This document shows positions 53,007-64,000 of a stretch of DNA of 64,000 bases, one piece after another. Origin of the DNA: Streptomyces chartreusis NRRL 3882. GTDB taxonomy: Bacteria > Actinomycetota > Actinomycetes > Streptomycetales > Streptomycetaceae. Made by a program: the position numbers and the translations under genes. The stretch spans positions 1,674,001-1,738,000 of the forward strand of contig NZ_LT963352.1 of assembly GCF_900236475.1 (NCBI RefSeq). Reading direction: 5' to 3'. Below the pieces are notes generated by a model, which made no database searches, was not told the DNA's origin, and worked only from the letters and a program-made list of their open reading frames with translations. The first letter of the stretch is position 1, and each line of letters begins with the position of its first letter.

Positions 53007-53951
53007 ATGGCCGTCGAGATCCAGCCCCTGCTCAAGCCCTCGCGGCTCAGGCGCCGCGGAGGCTTGTGGGGCGAATGCCTTGCGGAGTTCCTGGGGACCT
53101 TCGTCCTCATCTCCTTCGGTTGCGGCGTGGTCGCGATGGCGGTCGCGGCGCTGCCCGGCTCGGGGCGTACCGAGGGACCCACCACGTTCTTCCTCGGCGC
53201 CGGGGACTGGTTGCTGATCACCTGGGGATGGGCCATGGCCGTGATCCTCGGTATCTATGTGGCCGGCGGGGTCAGCGGTGCGCACATCAATCCGGCGGTG
53301 ACCCTGGCCTTCGCCGTGCGCCGCAAGTTCCCGTGGGTCAAGGTCGTCCCCTACTGGGTGGCCCAGGTGCTCGGCGCCCTGGCCGGCGCGGCACTGGTCT
53401 ACGCCGTGTACCACGACGCCATCAACACCTTCGACGACGCCATGAAGGGGCCGAAGACGAACGGCCACACCCTCGCCTCGTTCTCCATCTTCGCCACCTT
53501 CCCGGCGCCCTACTTCCACGGCGGCATCTGGGGCCCCCTGGTCGACCAGATCGTCGGCACGGCCTTCCTGGCCATGCTGGTGGTGGCGATCATCGACCTG
53601 CGGAACACGGCCGTGAAGGCGAACCTCGGCCCCCTCGTGATCGGGTTCGTCGTGGCGGCCATCGGCATGTCCTTCGGGGCGAACGCGGGCTACGCGATCA
53701 ACCCCGCCCGCGACTTCGGCCCCCGCCTGTTCACCTGGATGGCGGGCTGGGAGGATCTGGCGTTCCCGGGCAGCTTGGCGGGGGCGTTCAGCGGCTACTG
53801 GTGGATCCCGATCGTCGGACCGCTCGTCGGCGGCGTGGTCGGGGTGCTGGTGTACGACCTGTTCATCGGCGACGTGCTCCACATCCGGGCGCAGCAGGGC
53901 GAGCTCCCGGAGCCCGGCCGGACGCGTCCCACCACCTCCGACGAGGAGTGA
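53007..53951 (+). CDS. glpF: Glycerol facilitator / aquaglyceroporin (MIP family)
   Basis: 314 residues from ATG 53007, with GGGAGG at spacing six. It is an inner-membrane MIP channel of six segments with both re-entrant NPA loops: SGAHINPAVTLAF (~90) and NAGYAINPARDFGPRL (~235). The Asp after NPAR marks the glycerol-permeable GlpF type rather than a water-only channel. The extra loop TFDDAMKGPKTNGHTLASF and C-terminal acidic tail are normal variations. No glycerol kinase gene is adjacent. It converges on cobN. Confidence 0.92.
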   Translation: MAVEIQPLLKPSRLRRRGGLWGECLAEFLGTFVLISFGCGVVAMAVAALPGSGRTEGPTTFFLGAGDWLLITWGWAMAVILGIYVAGGVSGAHINPAVTLAFAVRRKFPWVKVVPYWVAQVLGALAGAALVYAVYHDAINTFDDAMKGPKTNGHTLASFSIFATFPAPYFHGGIWGPLVDQIVGTAFLAMLVVAIIDLRNTAVKANLGPLVIGFVVAAIGMSFGANAGYAINPARDFGPRLFTWMAGWEDLAFPGSLAGAFSGYWWIPIVGPLVGGVVGVLVYDLFIGDVLHIRAQQGELPEPGRTRPTTSDEE

Positions 53952-53963
53952 GCCGGGGCCCGG

Positions 53964-57590
<3,627 letters not shown>

Positions 57591-57610
57591 GCGGCGGCTG
57601 GCCTTCCTCG

Positions 57611-57765
57611 GGGTGTCCGCGCCCCGGGCGGGTGGTGGGACGGCGGGAGTTCCTGGCTCGCCCGGCCCGCGTGGGCCGGGCTCACAGTGGCGGGACCGCG
57701 CCGGACTCGCACCGGGCTTCCTCCCCTGTCGCCGTCGTGGCGTCGGCGGACCGGATGATCCACCG
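57611..57765 (-). promoter_or_regulatory. Cobalamin (B12) riboswitch upstream of cobN
   Basis: On the minus strand the leader carries GGAAGCCCGGTGCGAGTCC, then GCGGTCCCGCCACTGTGA, then the B12-box-like GAGCCAGGAACTC, in the order and spacing of cobalamin riboswitches. The last part (CGGGGCGCGG/ACACCCCG) could pair to hide the cobN ribosome binding site at about 57600. A -10 box TACTAT lies at 57772-57777. The ends of the element are approximate. Confidence 0.88.
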
Positions 57766-57771
57766 AGGAGC

Positions 57772-57777
57772 ATAGTA
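57772..57777 (-). promoter_or_regulatory. -10 box of the cobN transcript
   Basis: TACTAT on the minus strand, inside TTACTATGCTC, just before the riboswitch. The same 11-mer precedes the HipA-like gene at 48.3 kb. Confidence 0.5.
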
Positions 57778-57823
57778 AGGGGCAGGGGAAAAGGGCGGGG
57801 CATACACCGGGTGTGATGGTAGG

Positions 57824-57829
57824 TATGCT
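57824..57829 (+). promoter_or_regulatory. -10 box of a leaderless cobG promoter
   Basis: TATGCT seven bases before ATG 57837, with no ribosome binding site. This promoter is divergent from that of cobN, about 50 bp away. Confidence 0.5.
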
Positions 57830-57836
57830 CGCCGCC

Positions 57837-59111
57837 ATGCCCACGCCTGCCCTCCGTTCATCGCCCCAGGCCACAGCGGTCTCCCGGGACCGCGGTGACG
57901 CCTGTCCGGGGACGCTGCGGCTGCACGCGGCGGACGACGGCGCGCTGGCCCGAGTCCGGGTGCCCGGAGGCGTCCTGACCGTGCGGCAGGCGGAGGCGCT
58001 CGCCGACGCGGCGGAGCGGCTGGGCGACGGGGATCTGCATCTGACCTCGCGCGGCAACGTGCAGCTGCGGGGTCTGGAGGACGGCTGCGGCGGGGAGTTG
58101 GCCCGGCTGCTGGACGCCGCCGGGCTGCTGCCCTCGCGCGGGCACGAGCGGGTGCGCAACATCGTGGCCTCGCCGCTGTCCGGTCTCGACGGGCAGGGCG
58201 TGCGGGACGTACGGCCCTGGCTGACGGCCCTCGACGAGGCGCTGTGCGCGAGCGAGGCGGCGCAGGACCTGTCGGGCCGTTTCCTGTTCGCGCTCGACGA
58301 CGGACGCGGCGACGTGGCCGGCCTCGGTGCCGATGTGACGGTACGGGCGGCGGCGGACGGCGGTGCGCAACTCGGCGTCGGAGCGGCCGGGGAAGCGTTG
58401 CGCGTCTTGGCCGACGAGGCGGCTCGGGCCGCGCTGATCGCCGCGGAGACCTTCCTGGAGGCGGCCCGGGCGAGCGGGACACGGGTCTGGCGCGTGGACG
58501 AACTCGACCTTTCTGACGGCGAGTTGCTCGATGCGGTCGGCCGGCGGCTGACGGCCGAGGGCATCCGCCACGAGCGGCGGAGCCGGGAGACCGGCCGCAC
58601 CGACGGCCCGCCCCCGGGAGTGGTGGGTGCCGGCCTCTCCGTGCACGTGCCCCTGGGGCGGCTCTCGGCACGCCAATGGCGGGAACTGACGTACGTCGCC
58701 GCCGGCGAGCTGCGTCTGACTCCGTGGCGCGGTGTGGTTCTTCCCACACCGGGGACCCACGCGGAGGTGTCCCTCGCCCGGCTCGCCGCCACCGGCCTCG
58801 TCACCGACCCCCACTCCCCCTGGCTGCACGTCGGCGCCTGCATCGGCAGGCCCGGATGCGCCAAGTCGCAGGCCGACGTGCGGACCGACGCGGCCGGGGC
58901 CCTCGGCGCGATCGGCCCGCACGGACTGCCCCTGTACTGGTCCGGCTGCGAACGCCGCTGCGGCCGTCCCCGGGGCGACCGCGTCGACGTGGTCGCCGCT
59001 CCGGGGGGCGGCTACCGGCTCTCCACCGCCGTCCCCGGCCGGGAACCCCGGACCACCACGATGAACGACCCCGCCCGACTCGCCGCCGCCCTGGCGGCGA
59101 TCACCTCATGA
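57837..59111 (+). CDS. cobG: Precorrin-3B synthase
   Basis: 424 residues from ATG 57837; in-frame starts at 57813, 57816 and 57825 are less likely given the -10 box. It converts precorrin-3A to precorrin-3B with oxygen. It has the ferredoxin-like half-domains of nitrite/sulfite reductases ([25 protein letters not shown]) and a C-terminal iron-sulfur motif [13 protein letters not shown] with [12 protein letters not shown]. Its presence shows the aerobic (early oxygen) route to B12. It opens the operon cobG-cobH-cobIJ, with ATGA and GTGA overlaps. Confidence 0.92.
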   Translation: MPTPALRSSPQATAVSRDRGDACPGTLRLHAADDGALARVRVPGGVLTVRQAEALADAAERLGDGDLHLTSRGNVQLRGLEDGCGGELARLLDAAGLLPSRGHERVRNIVASPLSGLDGQGVRDVRPWLTALDEALCASEAAQDLSGRFLFALDDGRGDVAGLGADVTVRAAADGGAQLGVGAAGEALRVLADEAARAALIAAETFLEAARASGTRVWRVDELDLSDGELLDAVGRRLTAEGIRHERRSRETGRTDGPPPGVVGAGLSVHVPLGRLSARQWRELTYVAAGELRLTPWRGVVLPTPGTHAEVSLARLAATGLVTDPHSPWLHVGACIGRPGCAKSQADVRTDAAGALGAIGPHGLPLYWSGCERRCGRPRGDRVDVVAAPGGGYRLSTAVPGREPRTTTMNDPARLAAALAAITS

Positions 59112-59779
59112 CCCGTACGACGACCGAGAGCAGCGAGAAGACCACCGTGACCACGTACGACTACGAGAAGGACGGCGCGGCCATCTACCGCCAGTCCTTC
59201 GCCACCATCCGCGCGGAGGCGGACCTCGCGGCCCTGCCCGCCGACGTCAGCCAGGTCGCGGTGCGGATGATCCACGCCTGCGGGATGGTCGACCTCGTAC
59301 GGGACCTGGCCTACACGCCGGCCGTGGTGGCCCGCGCCCGTGCGGCCCTGCGCGCGGGCGCGCCCGTCTTCACCGACGTGCAGATGGTGGCCAGCGGGGT
59401 GACGCGCAAGCGGCTGCCCGCCGGCAACGACGTGCTCTGCACGCTCTCCGACCCGTCCGTGCCGGAGCTGGCCGCGAGGCTCGGCACCACGCGCAGCGCC
59501 GCCGCGCTGGAGCTGTGGCGGGACCGGCTGGAGGGTTCGGTGGTCGCCGTAGGCAACGCGCCGACCGCGCTGTTCCGGCTGCTGGAGATGATCGAGGAAG
59601 GCGCTCCCCGGCCCGCCGCCGTGATCGGCGTACCGGTCGGCTTCGTCGGGGCCGCCGAGTCCAAGGACGCCCTGGCCGCGCATCCGTCCGGTGTTGAGCA
59701 CCTGGTCGTGCGCGGCCGTCGCGGGGGCAGCGCCATCGCCGCCGCCGCGCTCAACGCGATCGCGAGTGAGGAAGAGTGA
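59108..59779 (+). CDS. cobH: Precorrin-8X methylmutase
   Basis: 223 residues from ATG 59108, overlapping cobG by four bases. It moves the methyl group from C11 to C12 to form hydrogenobyrinate. The catalytic His is in [45 protein letters not shown] and [16 protein letters not shown] are hallmark stretches. Length is normal. Translationally coupled on both sides. Confidence 0.96.
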   Translation: MTRTTTESSEKTTVTTYDYEKDGAAIYRQSFATIRAEADLAALPADVSQVAVRMIHACGMVDLVRDLAYTPAVVARARAALRAGAPVFTDVQMVASGVTRKRLPAGNDVLCTLSDPSVPELAARLGTTRSAAALELWRDRLEGSVVAVGNAPTALFRLLEMIEEGAPRPAAVIGVPVGFVGAAESKDALAAHPSGVEHLVVRGRRGGSAIAAAALNAIASEEE

Positions 59780-61284
59780 GCGGCAAGCAGTCCACAGCGG
59801 GGCGGCTGTACGGGGTCGGGCTCGGCCCCGGTGACCCCTCCCTGATGACCCTTCGGGCCGTGGAGGTCATCGCCGAGGCGGACGTGATCGCGTACCACAG
59901 CGCCCGGCACGGACGTTCCATCGCCCGCTCGATCGCGGCGAAGCACATCCGCTCCGATCACATCGAGGAGCGGCTGGTCTACCCGGTCACCACCGAGACG
60001 ACGGACCATCCCGGCGGCTACAGGGGCGCGATCGAGGAGTTCTACGCCGAGGCGTCGGCCCGGCTCGCCACGCACCTGGACGCGGGGCGGACGGTCGCGG
60101 TCCTCGCCGAGGGCGATCCGCTCTTCTACGGCTCCTACATGCACATGCACAAGCGGCTCGCGGGCCGCTACGACACCGAGGTGATCCCGGGCGTGACGTC
60201 CGTGTCCGCCGCTGCCGCCCGGCTGGGCGCCCCGCTCGCCGAGGGCGAGGAGGTGCTGACCATTCTGCCGGGCACCCTGCCCGAGGAGGAGCTGACCGCA
60301 CGGCTGGCCTCGACCGACGCGGCCGTGGTGATGAAGCTGGGGCGGACCTTCACCAAGGTGCGCAGCGCGCTGGAGGGTTCGGGGCGGCTGGGCGACGCCC
60401 GGTATGTCGAGCGGGCCACCATGGCCGGGGAGCGGCTCGCCGAACTGGCCGACGTGGACGCGGAGTCGGTGCCGTACTTCTCGGTGGCCGTGCTGCCGAG
60501 CCAGGTCGGCGCGGAGCGGCCGGAGGCCCGGGAGCGGGGCGAGGTCGTCGTGGTCGGGACCGGGCCGGCCGGTCCGCTGTGGCTGACGCCCGAGACCCGG
60601 GGCGCGCTGGCCGCCGCCGACGACCTGGTCGGCTACACGACCTATCTCGACCGGGTGCCGCAGCGCCCCGGGCAGGTCCGGCACGGTTCGGACAACCGGG
60701 TCGAGTCGGAGCGCGCCGAGTTCGCCCTCGATCTGGCCCGGCGCGGGCGGCGGGTCGCGGTCGTCTCCGGCGGCGACCCGGGCGTGTTCGCCATGGCGAC
60801 GGCCGTCCTGGAGGTCGCGTCCCAGGAGGAGTACGCGGACGTCCCGGTACGGGTGCTGCCGGGGGTGACCGCCGCCAACGCGGCAGCGGCCCGGGCGGGC
60901 GCCCCGCTCGGCCACGACTACGCCGCCCTTTCCCTCTCCGACCGGCTCAAGCCCTGGGAGGTCATCGCCGAGCGGCTGCACGCGGCGGCCTCGGCGGACC
61001 TGGTGCTGGCCCTGTACAACCCCGGCTCGCGCAGCCGCACCTGGCAGGTGGGCAAGGCCCGAGAACTGCTGCTGGAGCACCGGGCGCCGGACACCCCGGT
61101 CGTGGTGGCGCGGGACGTGGGCGGCCCCGGCGAACACGTCCGGATCGTACGGCTGGCCGATCTGGACCCGGCCGAGGTCGACATGCGCACCATCCTGCTG
61201 GTCGGCTCCTCCCAGACCCGGGCCGTCCGGCGCGGGGGCGGCGAGGAGATCGTGTGGACCCCGCGCCGCTATCCGGAGGCATGA
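59776..61284 (+). CDS. cobIJ: CobI-CobJ fusion: precorrin-2 C20- and precorrin-3B C17-methyltransferase
   Basis: 502 residues from GTG 59776 (GTGA overlap with cobH). Two SAM-dependent tetrapyrrole methylase domains are joined. CobI covers ~1-250: [46 protein letters not shown]. CobJ covers ~255-500: [55 protein letters not shown]. The fusion supplies two of the ring methylations and is common in actinobacteria. It ends the cobGH-IJ operon; cobK converges on it. Confidence 0.95.
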   Translation: MSGKQSTAGRLYGVGLGPGDPSLMTLRAVEVIAEADVIAYHSARHGRSIARSIAAKHIRSDHIEERLVYPVTTETTDHPGGYRGAIEEFYAEASARLATHLDAGRTVAVLAEGDPLFYGSYMHMHKRLAGRYDTEVIPGVTSVSAAAARLGAPLAEGEEVLTILPGTLPEEELTARLASTDAAVVMKLGRTFTKVRSALEGSGRLGDARYVERATMAGERLAELADVDAESVPYFSVAVLPSQVGAERPEARERGEVVVVGTGPAGPLWLTPETRGALAAADDLVGYTTYLDRVPQRPGQVRHGSDNRVESERAEFALDLARRGRRVAVVSGGDPGVFAMATAVLEVASQEEYADVPVRVLPGVTAANAAAARAGAPLGHDYAALSLSDRLKPWEVIAERLHAAASADLVLALYNPGSRSRTWQVGKARELLLEHRAPDTPVVVARDVGGPGEHVRIVRLADLDPAEVDMRTILLVGSSQTRAVRRGGGEEIVWTPRRYPEA

Positions 61285-61362
61285 CCTACGGACCCGGTGC
61301 GAGGCGAGGCCGCGCACCGGCGACAGCGGCCGGGCCGGATCGTCTCCGGCCCCGGTCGGTGC

Positions 61363-62127
61363 TCAGCCGGTGGCCGGGGACCCGCGTCCGTGGAGCCCCT
61401 CCCCGACCCACCGGGCCGCCTCCTCCGGTCCGGGCACGACCTGGACGCCCTCGGGGACCGGAGGCCGACGGATCACGAGTACCGGCAGTCCGGCCTCCCG
61501 GGCCGCTGTCAGCTTCGGTGCGGTGGCCGCTCCCCCGCTGTCCTTGGTCACCACGACCTCGATGCGGTGCCGGCGCAGCAGCTCGCGCTCGCCGTCGAGC
61601 GTGAACGGGCCGCGGTCGAGCAGCACCTCCATGCGGGCCGGGTGCGGGGCCTCGGGCGCGTCCACGGACCGTACGAGGAACCACAGCTCGTCCAGGCCGG
61701 CGAACGCGGCCAGGCCCATGCGCCCGGTCGTGAGGAACACGCGCCGGCCGAGCGAGGGCAGCAGCCGTGCGGCCTCCTCCAGGGAGCCGGCGTCGTGCCA
61801 GTCGTCGCCCGCGACGGGGACCCAGCCGGGGCGCCGCAGGGCGAGCAGGGGAACATGGGCGGTGGCGGCGGCCCGCGCCGCGTGGAAACTGATCGTCCCG
61901 GCGAAAGGGTGGGTGGCGTCGATGAGCACGTCCACCCGGTGCTCACGCAGCCACGCGGTCAGCCCCTCCACCCCGCCGAAGCCGCCGATCCGGACCTCGC
62001 CCGGCGGCAGGCGGGGGCTGGCCACCCGCCCGGCGAGGGAACTGGTCAGGGTCAGGCCGGGCGTGTCGTGGAGCAGTTCGGCGAGACGGCGGGCCTCGGT
62101 GGTGCCGCCGAGAATCAGTACGCGCAT
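61363..62127 (-). CDS. cobK: Precorrin-6A reductase
   Basis: 254 residues from ATG 62127 (MRVLILGGTTEARRL). It reduces precorrin-6A to 6B with NADPH. The N-terminal GGTTEARRLAELL, VDVLIDATHPFAGTIS, VFLTTGRMGL and VVTKDSGGAATAPKLTAA are family signatures. It converges with cobIJ. It is divergent from cbiD, with only 18 bp between the two start codons, so the cbiD promoter must lie within cobK or the reverse. Confidence 0.95.
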   Translation of the reverse strand: MRVLILGGTTEARRLAELLHDTPGLTLTSSLAGRVASPRLPPGEVRIGGFGGVEGLTAWLREHRVDVLIDATHPFAGTISFHAARAAATAHVPLLALRRPGWVPVAGDDWHDAGSLEEAARLLPSLGRRVFLTTGRMGLAAFAGLDELWFLVRSVDAPEAPHPARMEVLLDRGPFTLDGERELLRRHRIEVVVTKDSGGAATAPKLTAAREAGLPVLVIRRPPVPEGVQVVPGPEEAARWVGEGLHGRGSPATG

Positions 62128-62145
62128 GGAAGTCCAGGTCCGTTC

Positions 62146-63264
62146 ATGAGCAGCGAAGTGAAGGGCGGCCGCAGGGCCCAGCTGGAACACACCGGCCTGC
62201 GGCCCGGCTGGACCACCGGCGCCTGTGCGACGGCGGCCACGACGGCGGCGTACACCGCCCTGCTGACCGGCGAGTTTCCCGACCCCGTGACGATCACGCT
62301 GCCGAAGGGGCAGACGCCGTCGTTCGCCCTGGCCGTCGAGGAACGGGGCGACGGGCACGCGATGGCGGGGGTCGTGAAGGACGCCGGGGACGACCCGGAC
62401 GTCACGCACGGCGCGCTGGTCCGGGTCACGGTACGGCCGCTGCCCGCCGGGTCCGGGGTGGTGTTCAGGGCAGGACCCGGGGTCGGCACGATCACCCGCC
62501 CCGGCCTGCCCCTGCCCGTCGGCGAACCGGCCGTCAACCCGGTCCCGCGCCGGATGATGCGCGAGCACGTCGCCGAGGTCGCCGCCCGGCACGGCGGCCC
62601 GGGCGACGTCGAGATCACCGTCTCCGTCGACGACGGCGAGGAGATCGCCCGCTCCACCTGGAACCCCCGGCTCGGCATCCTGGGCGGCCTGTCCGTCCTC
62701 GGCACGACCGGCATCGTCGTCCCGTACTCCTGCTCGGCGTGGATCGACTCCATCCGGCGGGGCGTGGACGTGGCACGGGCGGCGGGGCGTACGCATGTCG
62801 CCGGCTGCACCGGGTCGACGTCGGAGAAGACGGTCGTGGCCGAGTACGGGCTGCCCGAGGACGCCCTGCTCGACATGGGCGACTTCGCGGGCGCCGTGCT
62901 GAAGTACATCCGCCGCCACCCCGTCGCCCGCCTGACGATCTGCGGTGGCTTCGCCAAGCTCTCCAAGCTCGCCGCCGGGCACCTCGACCTGCACTCGGCC
63001 CGTTCCCAGGTCGACAAGGGCTTCCTCGCCGAACTGGCCCGGCGCGGCGGCGCGGACGAGGCGCTGGCCGCGGAGGTGGCGGACGCCAACACCGGGCTCG
63101 CCGCGCTCCAGTCGTGCCAGGCCGCCGGGGTGCCGCTCGGCGACCTGGTCGCCACCACCGCCCGCGACGAGGCCCTGGCCGTGCTGCGCGGGGCGCCGGT
63201 CGTGGTCGACGTGATCTGCATCGACCGGGCGGGGACGGTGGTGGGGCGCAGCGCGCCGGCCTGA
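62146..63264 (+). CDS. cbiD: Cobalt-precorrin-5B C1-methyltransferase (CbiD type)
   Basis: 372 residues from ATG 62146; the long frame from 61297 is spurious. N-terminal LRPGWTTGACATAATTAAY is the CbiD signature. It is followed by TLPKGQTPSF, GVVKDAGDDPDVTHG, STWNPRLGILGGLSVLGTTGIV, GCTGSTSEK and FAGAVLKYIRRHP with GGFAKLSKL. CbiD is best known from the anaerobic route, yet the oxygen-dependent CobG is also here, a mix seen in actinobacteria. C1 methylation and loss of the extruded carbon are the expected role. Confidence 0.94.
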   Translation: MSSEVKGGRRAQLEHTGLRPGWTTGACATAATTAAYTALLTGEFPDPVTITLPKGQTPSFALAVEERGDGHAMAGVVKDAGDDPDVTHGALVRVTVRPLPAGSGVVFRAGPGVGTITRPGLPLPVGEPAVNPVPRRMMREHVAEVAARHGGPGDVEITVSVDDGEEIARSTWNPRLGILGGLSVLGTTGIVVPYSCSAWIDSIRRGVDVARAAGRTHVAGCTGSTSEKTVVAEYGLPEDALLDMGDFAGAVLKYIRRHPVARLTICGGFAKLSKLAAGHLDLHSARSQVDKGFLAELARRGGADEALAAEVADANTGLAALQSCQAAGVPLGDLVATTARDEALAVLRGAPVVVDVICIDRAGTVVGRSAPA

Positions 63265-63286
63265 CGGCGGGGACCGCTCACCGCTG

Positions 63287-64000
63287 TCAGCACACGTGGC
63301 GTTCCCGCTCCGGCGAGTACAGGTGACTGTCCCGGAACTGTTCCGCCCCCAGCGTCCGGCCCACCATGATGACGGCCGTGCGCAGCACACCGGCCTCCTT
63401 GGTCTTCCCCGCGATCTCGTCGAGGGTGCCGCGGATGATCAGCTCGTCCGGGCGGGAGGCGTAGGCGACGACCGCGGCCGGGCAGTCGGCGCCGTAGTGC
63501 GGCAGGAGTTCGCCGACCACGCGGTCCACGTACTTGGCGGCCAGGTGCAGCACGATCAGCGCGCCGCTGCGGCCGAGGGTGGCCAGGTCCTCTCCCTCGG
63601 GCATGGCGGTGGCCCGGTTGGCGACGCGGGTGAGGATCACGGTCTGGCCGACGGTCGGTACGGTCAGCTCCCGCTTCAGGGAAGCGGCCGCGGCGGCGAA
63701 GGCGGGGACGCCCGGGACAACCTCGTAGGGCACCTCGGCCGCGTCCAGCCGTCGCATCTGCTCGGCGACCGCGCTGAACACGGCGGGGTCCCCGGAGTGC
63801 AGCCGGGCCACGTCGTGCCCCTCCTCGTGGGCGCGCAGCAGTTCGGCGGTGATCTGGTCCAGGTCGAGCTGCGCGGTGTCCACCAGCCGGGCGTCGGGCG
63901 GGCATTCGGCGAGCAGTTCGCGCGGGACCAGGCTGCCCGCGTACAGACAGACCCGGCAGGCGGCGAGCGTGCGGGCGCCGCGCACCGTGATCAGGTCGGC
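63287..64000 (-). CDS. cobM: Precorrin-4 C11-methyltransferase, partial
   Basis: A SAM-dependent tetrapyrrole methylase whose coding frame stays open to the window edge (ADLITVRGARTLAACRVCLYAG), so about 12-15 N-terminal residues and the start lie beyond 64000; an internal start at 63985 is a truncation artefact. Signatures are LHSGDPAVFSAVAEQM, VVPGVPAFAAAAASL, LTRVANRATAMPEGEDLATL and VVAYASRPDELIIRGTL. It methylates C11 of precorrin-4. It converges with cbiD, 22 bases apart. Confidence 0.95.
   Translation of the reverse strand, partial: ADLITVRGARTLAACRVCLYAGSLVPRELLAECPPDARLVDTAQLDLDQITAELLRAHEEGHDVARLHSGDPAVFSAVAEQMRRLDAAEVPYEVVPGVPAFAAAAASLKRELTVPTVGQTVILTRVANRATAMPEGEDLATLGRSGALIVLHLAAKYVDRVVGELLPHYGADCPAAVVAYASRPDELIIRGTLDEIAGKTKEAGVLRTAVIMVGRTLGAEQFRDSHLYSPERERHVC

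Overview
The window is high-GC actinobacterial DNA with the typical Streptomyces signature: very GC-rich third codon positions, many GTG starts, ATGA/GTGA stop-start overlaps, leaderless-looking promoters and long spurious ORFs on the opposite strands. I found no tRNA, rRNA, insertion sequence, phage gene or CRISPR array. About 49 genes can be supported. From memory, much of the region from about 19 to 47 kb (SNF2/SWIM pair, ROK kinase, two-component pair, allantoin genes, AllR, malate synthase) resembles one block of the Streptomyces coelicolor chromosome. I could not check this here.

Layout. 0.1-5.4 kb: a small DUF protein, a secreted SGNH esterase, exonuclease III, an MBL-fold hydrolase and a fused enol-lactonase/carboxymuconolactone decarboxylase. 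5.4-8.8 kb: RecQ flanked by two hemerythrin-like proteins. 8.8-16.9 kb: a DUF2071 protein and partner, a small membrane protein, a TetR/MFS efflux pair with interlocked operators, an MFS exporter overlapping a cysteine-synthase-like enzyme, and two His/Cys-rich membrane proteins of the DUF6153 type. 17-24.5 kb: a large SUKH (SMI1/KNR4) protein, then an SNF2 helicase/SWIM zinc-finger operon. 24.6-28.3 kb: ROK kinase, GntR regulator and Gfo/Idh/MocA dehydrogenase.

28.4-37.5 kb is the most unusual part. A NarL-type response regulator and a histidine kinase of the matching class lie 7 kb apart. Between them are a multipass membrane protein with an apparent 1-nt frameshift at its start, a caspase-like protease, a TPR/CHAT protease-like protein encoded tail-to-tail with it, a small unknown protein coupled to CHAT, and about 600 bp of degenerate minisatellite DNA. 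This looks like an accessory, possibly conflict-related, insertion and is the best candidate for an undescribed system.

37.7-47.1 kb: a small membrane protein, a secreted guanyl-specific RNase of the RNase Sa family, a DHFR-like reductase and an SDR, then allantoicase, allantoinase, AllR-type IclR regulator, a DUF5955-like protein, a MobA-like nucleotidyltransferase and malate synthase. A TTCC-N7-GGAA motif occurs before allantoinase, before allR and before malate synthase. This fits joint control of allantoin breakdown, which yields glyoxylate, and glyoxylate use. 47-54 kb: a HipA-like kinase/SelW-like operon, a decayed acyl-CoA ligase pseudogene, a 1025-aa FAD/Fe-S oxidoreductase, a VOC protein and a glycerol facilitator. 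54-64 kb: cobalamin (corrin ring) biosynthesis with cobN behind a B12 riboswitch, then cobG, cobH, cobIJ, cobK, cbiD and a cobM that runs off the right edge.
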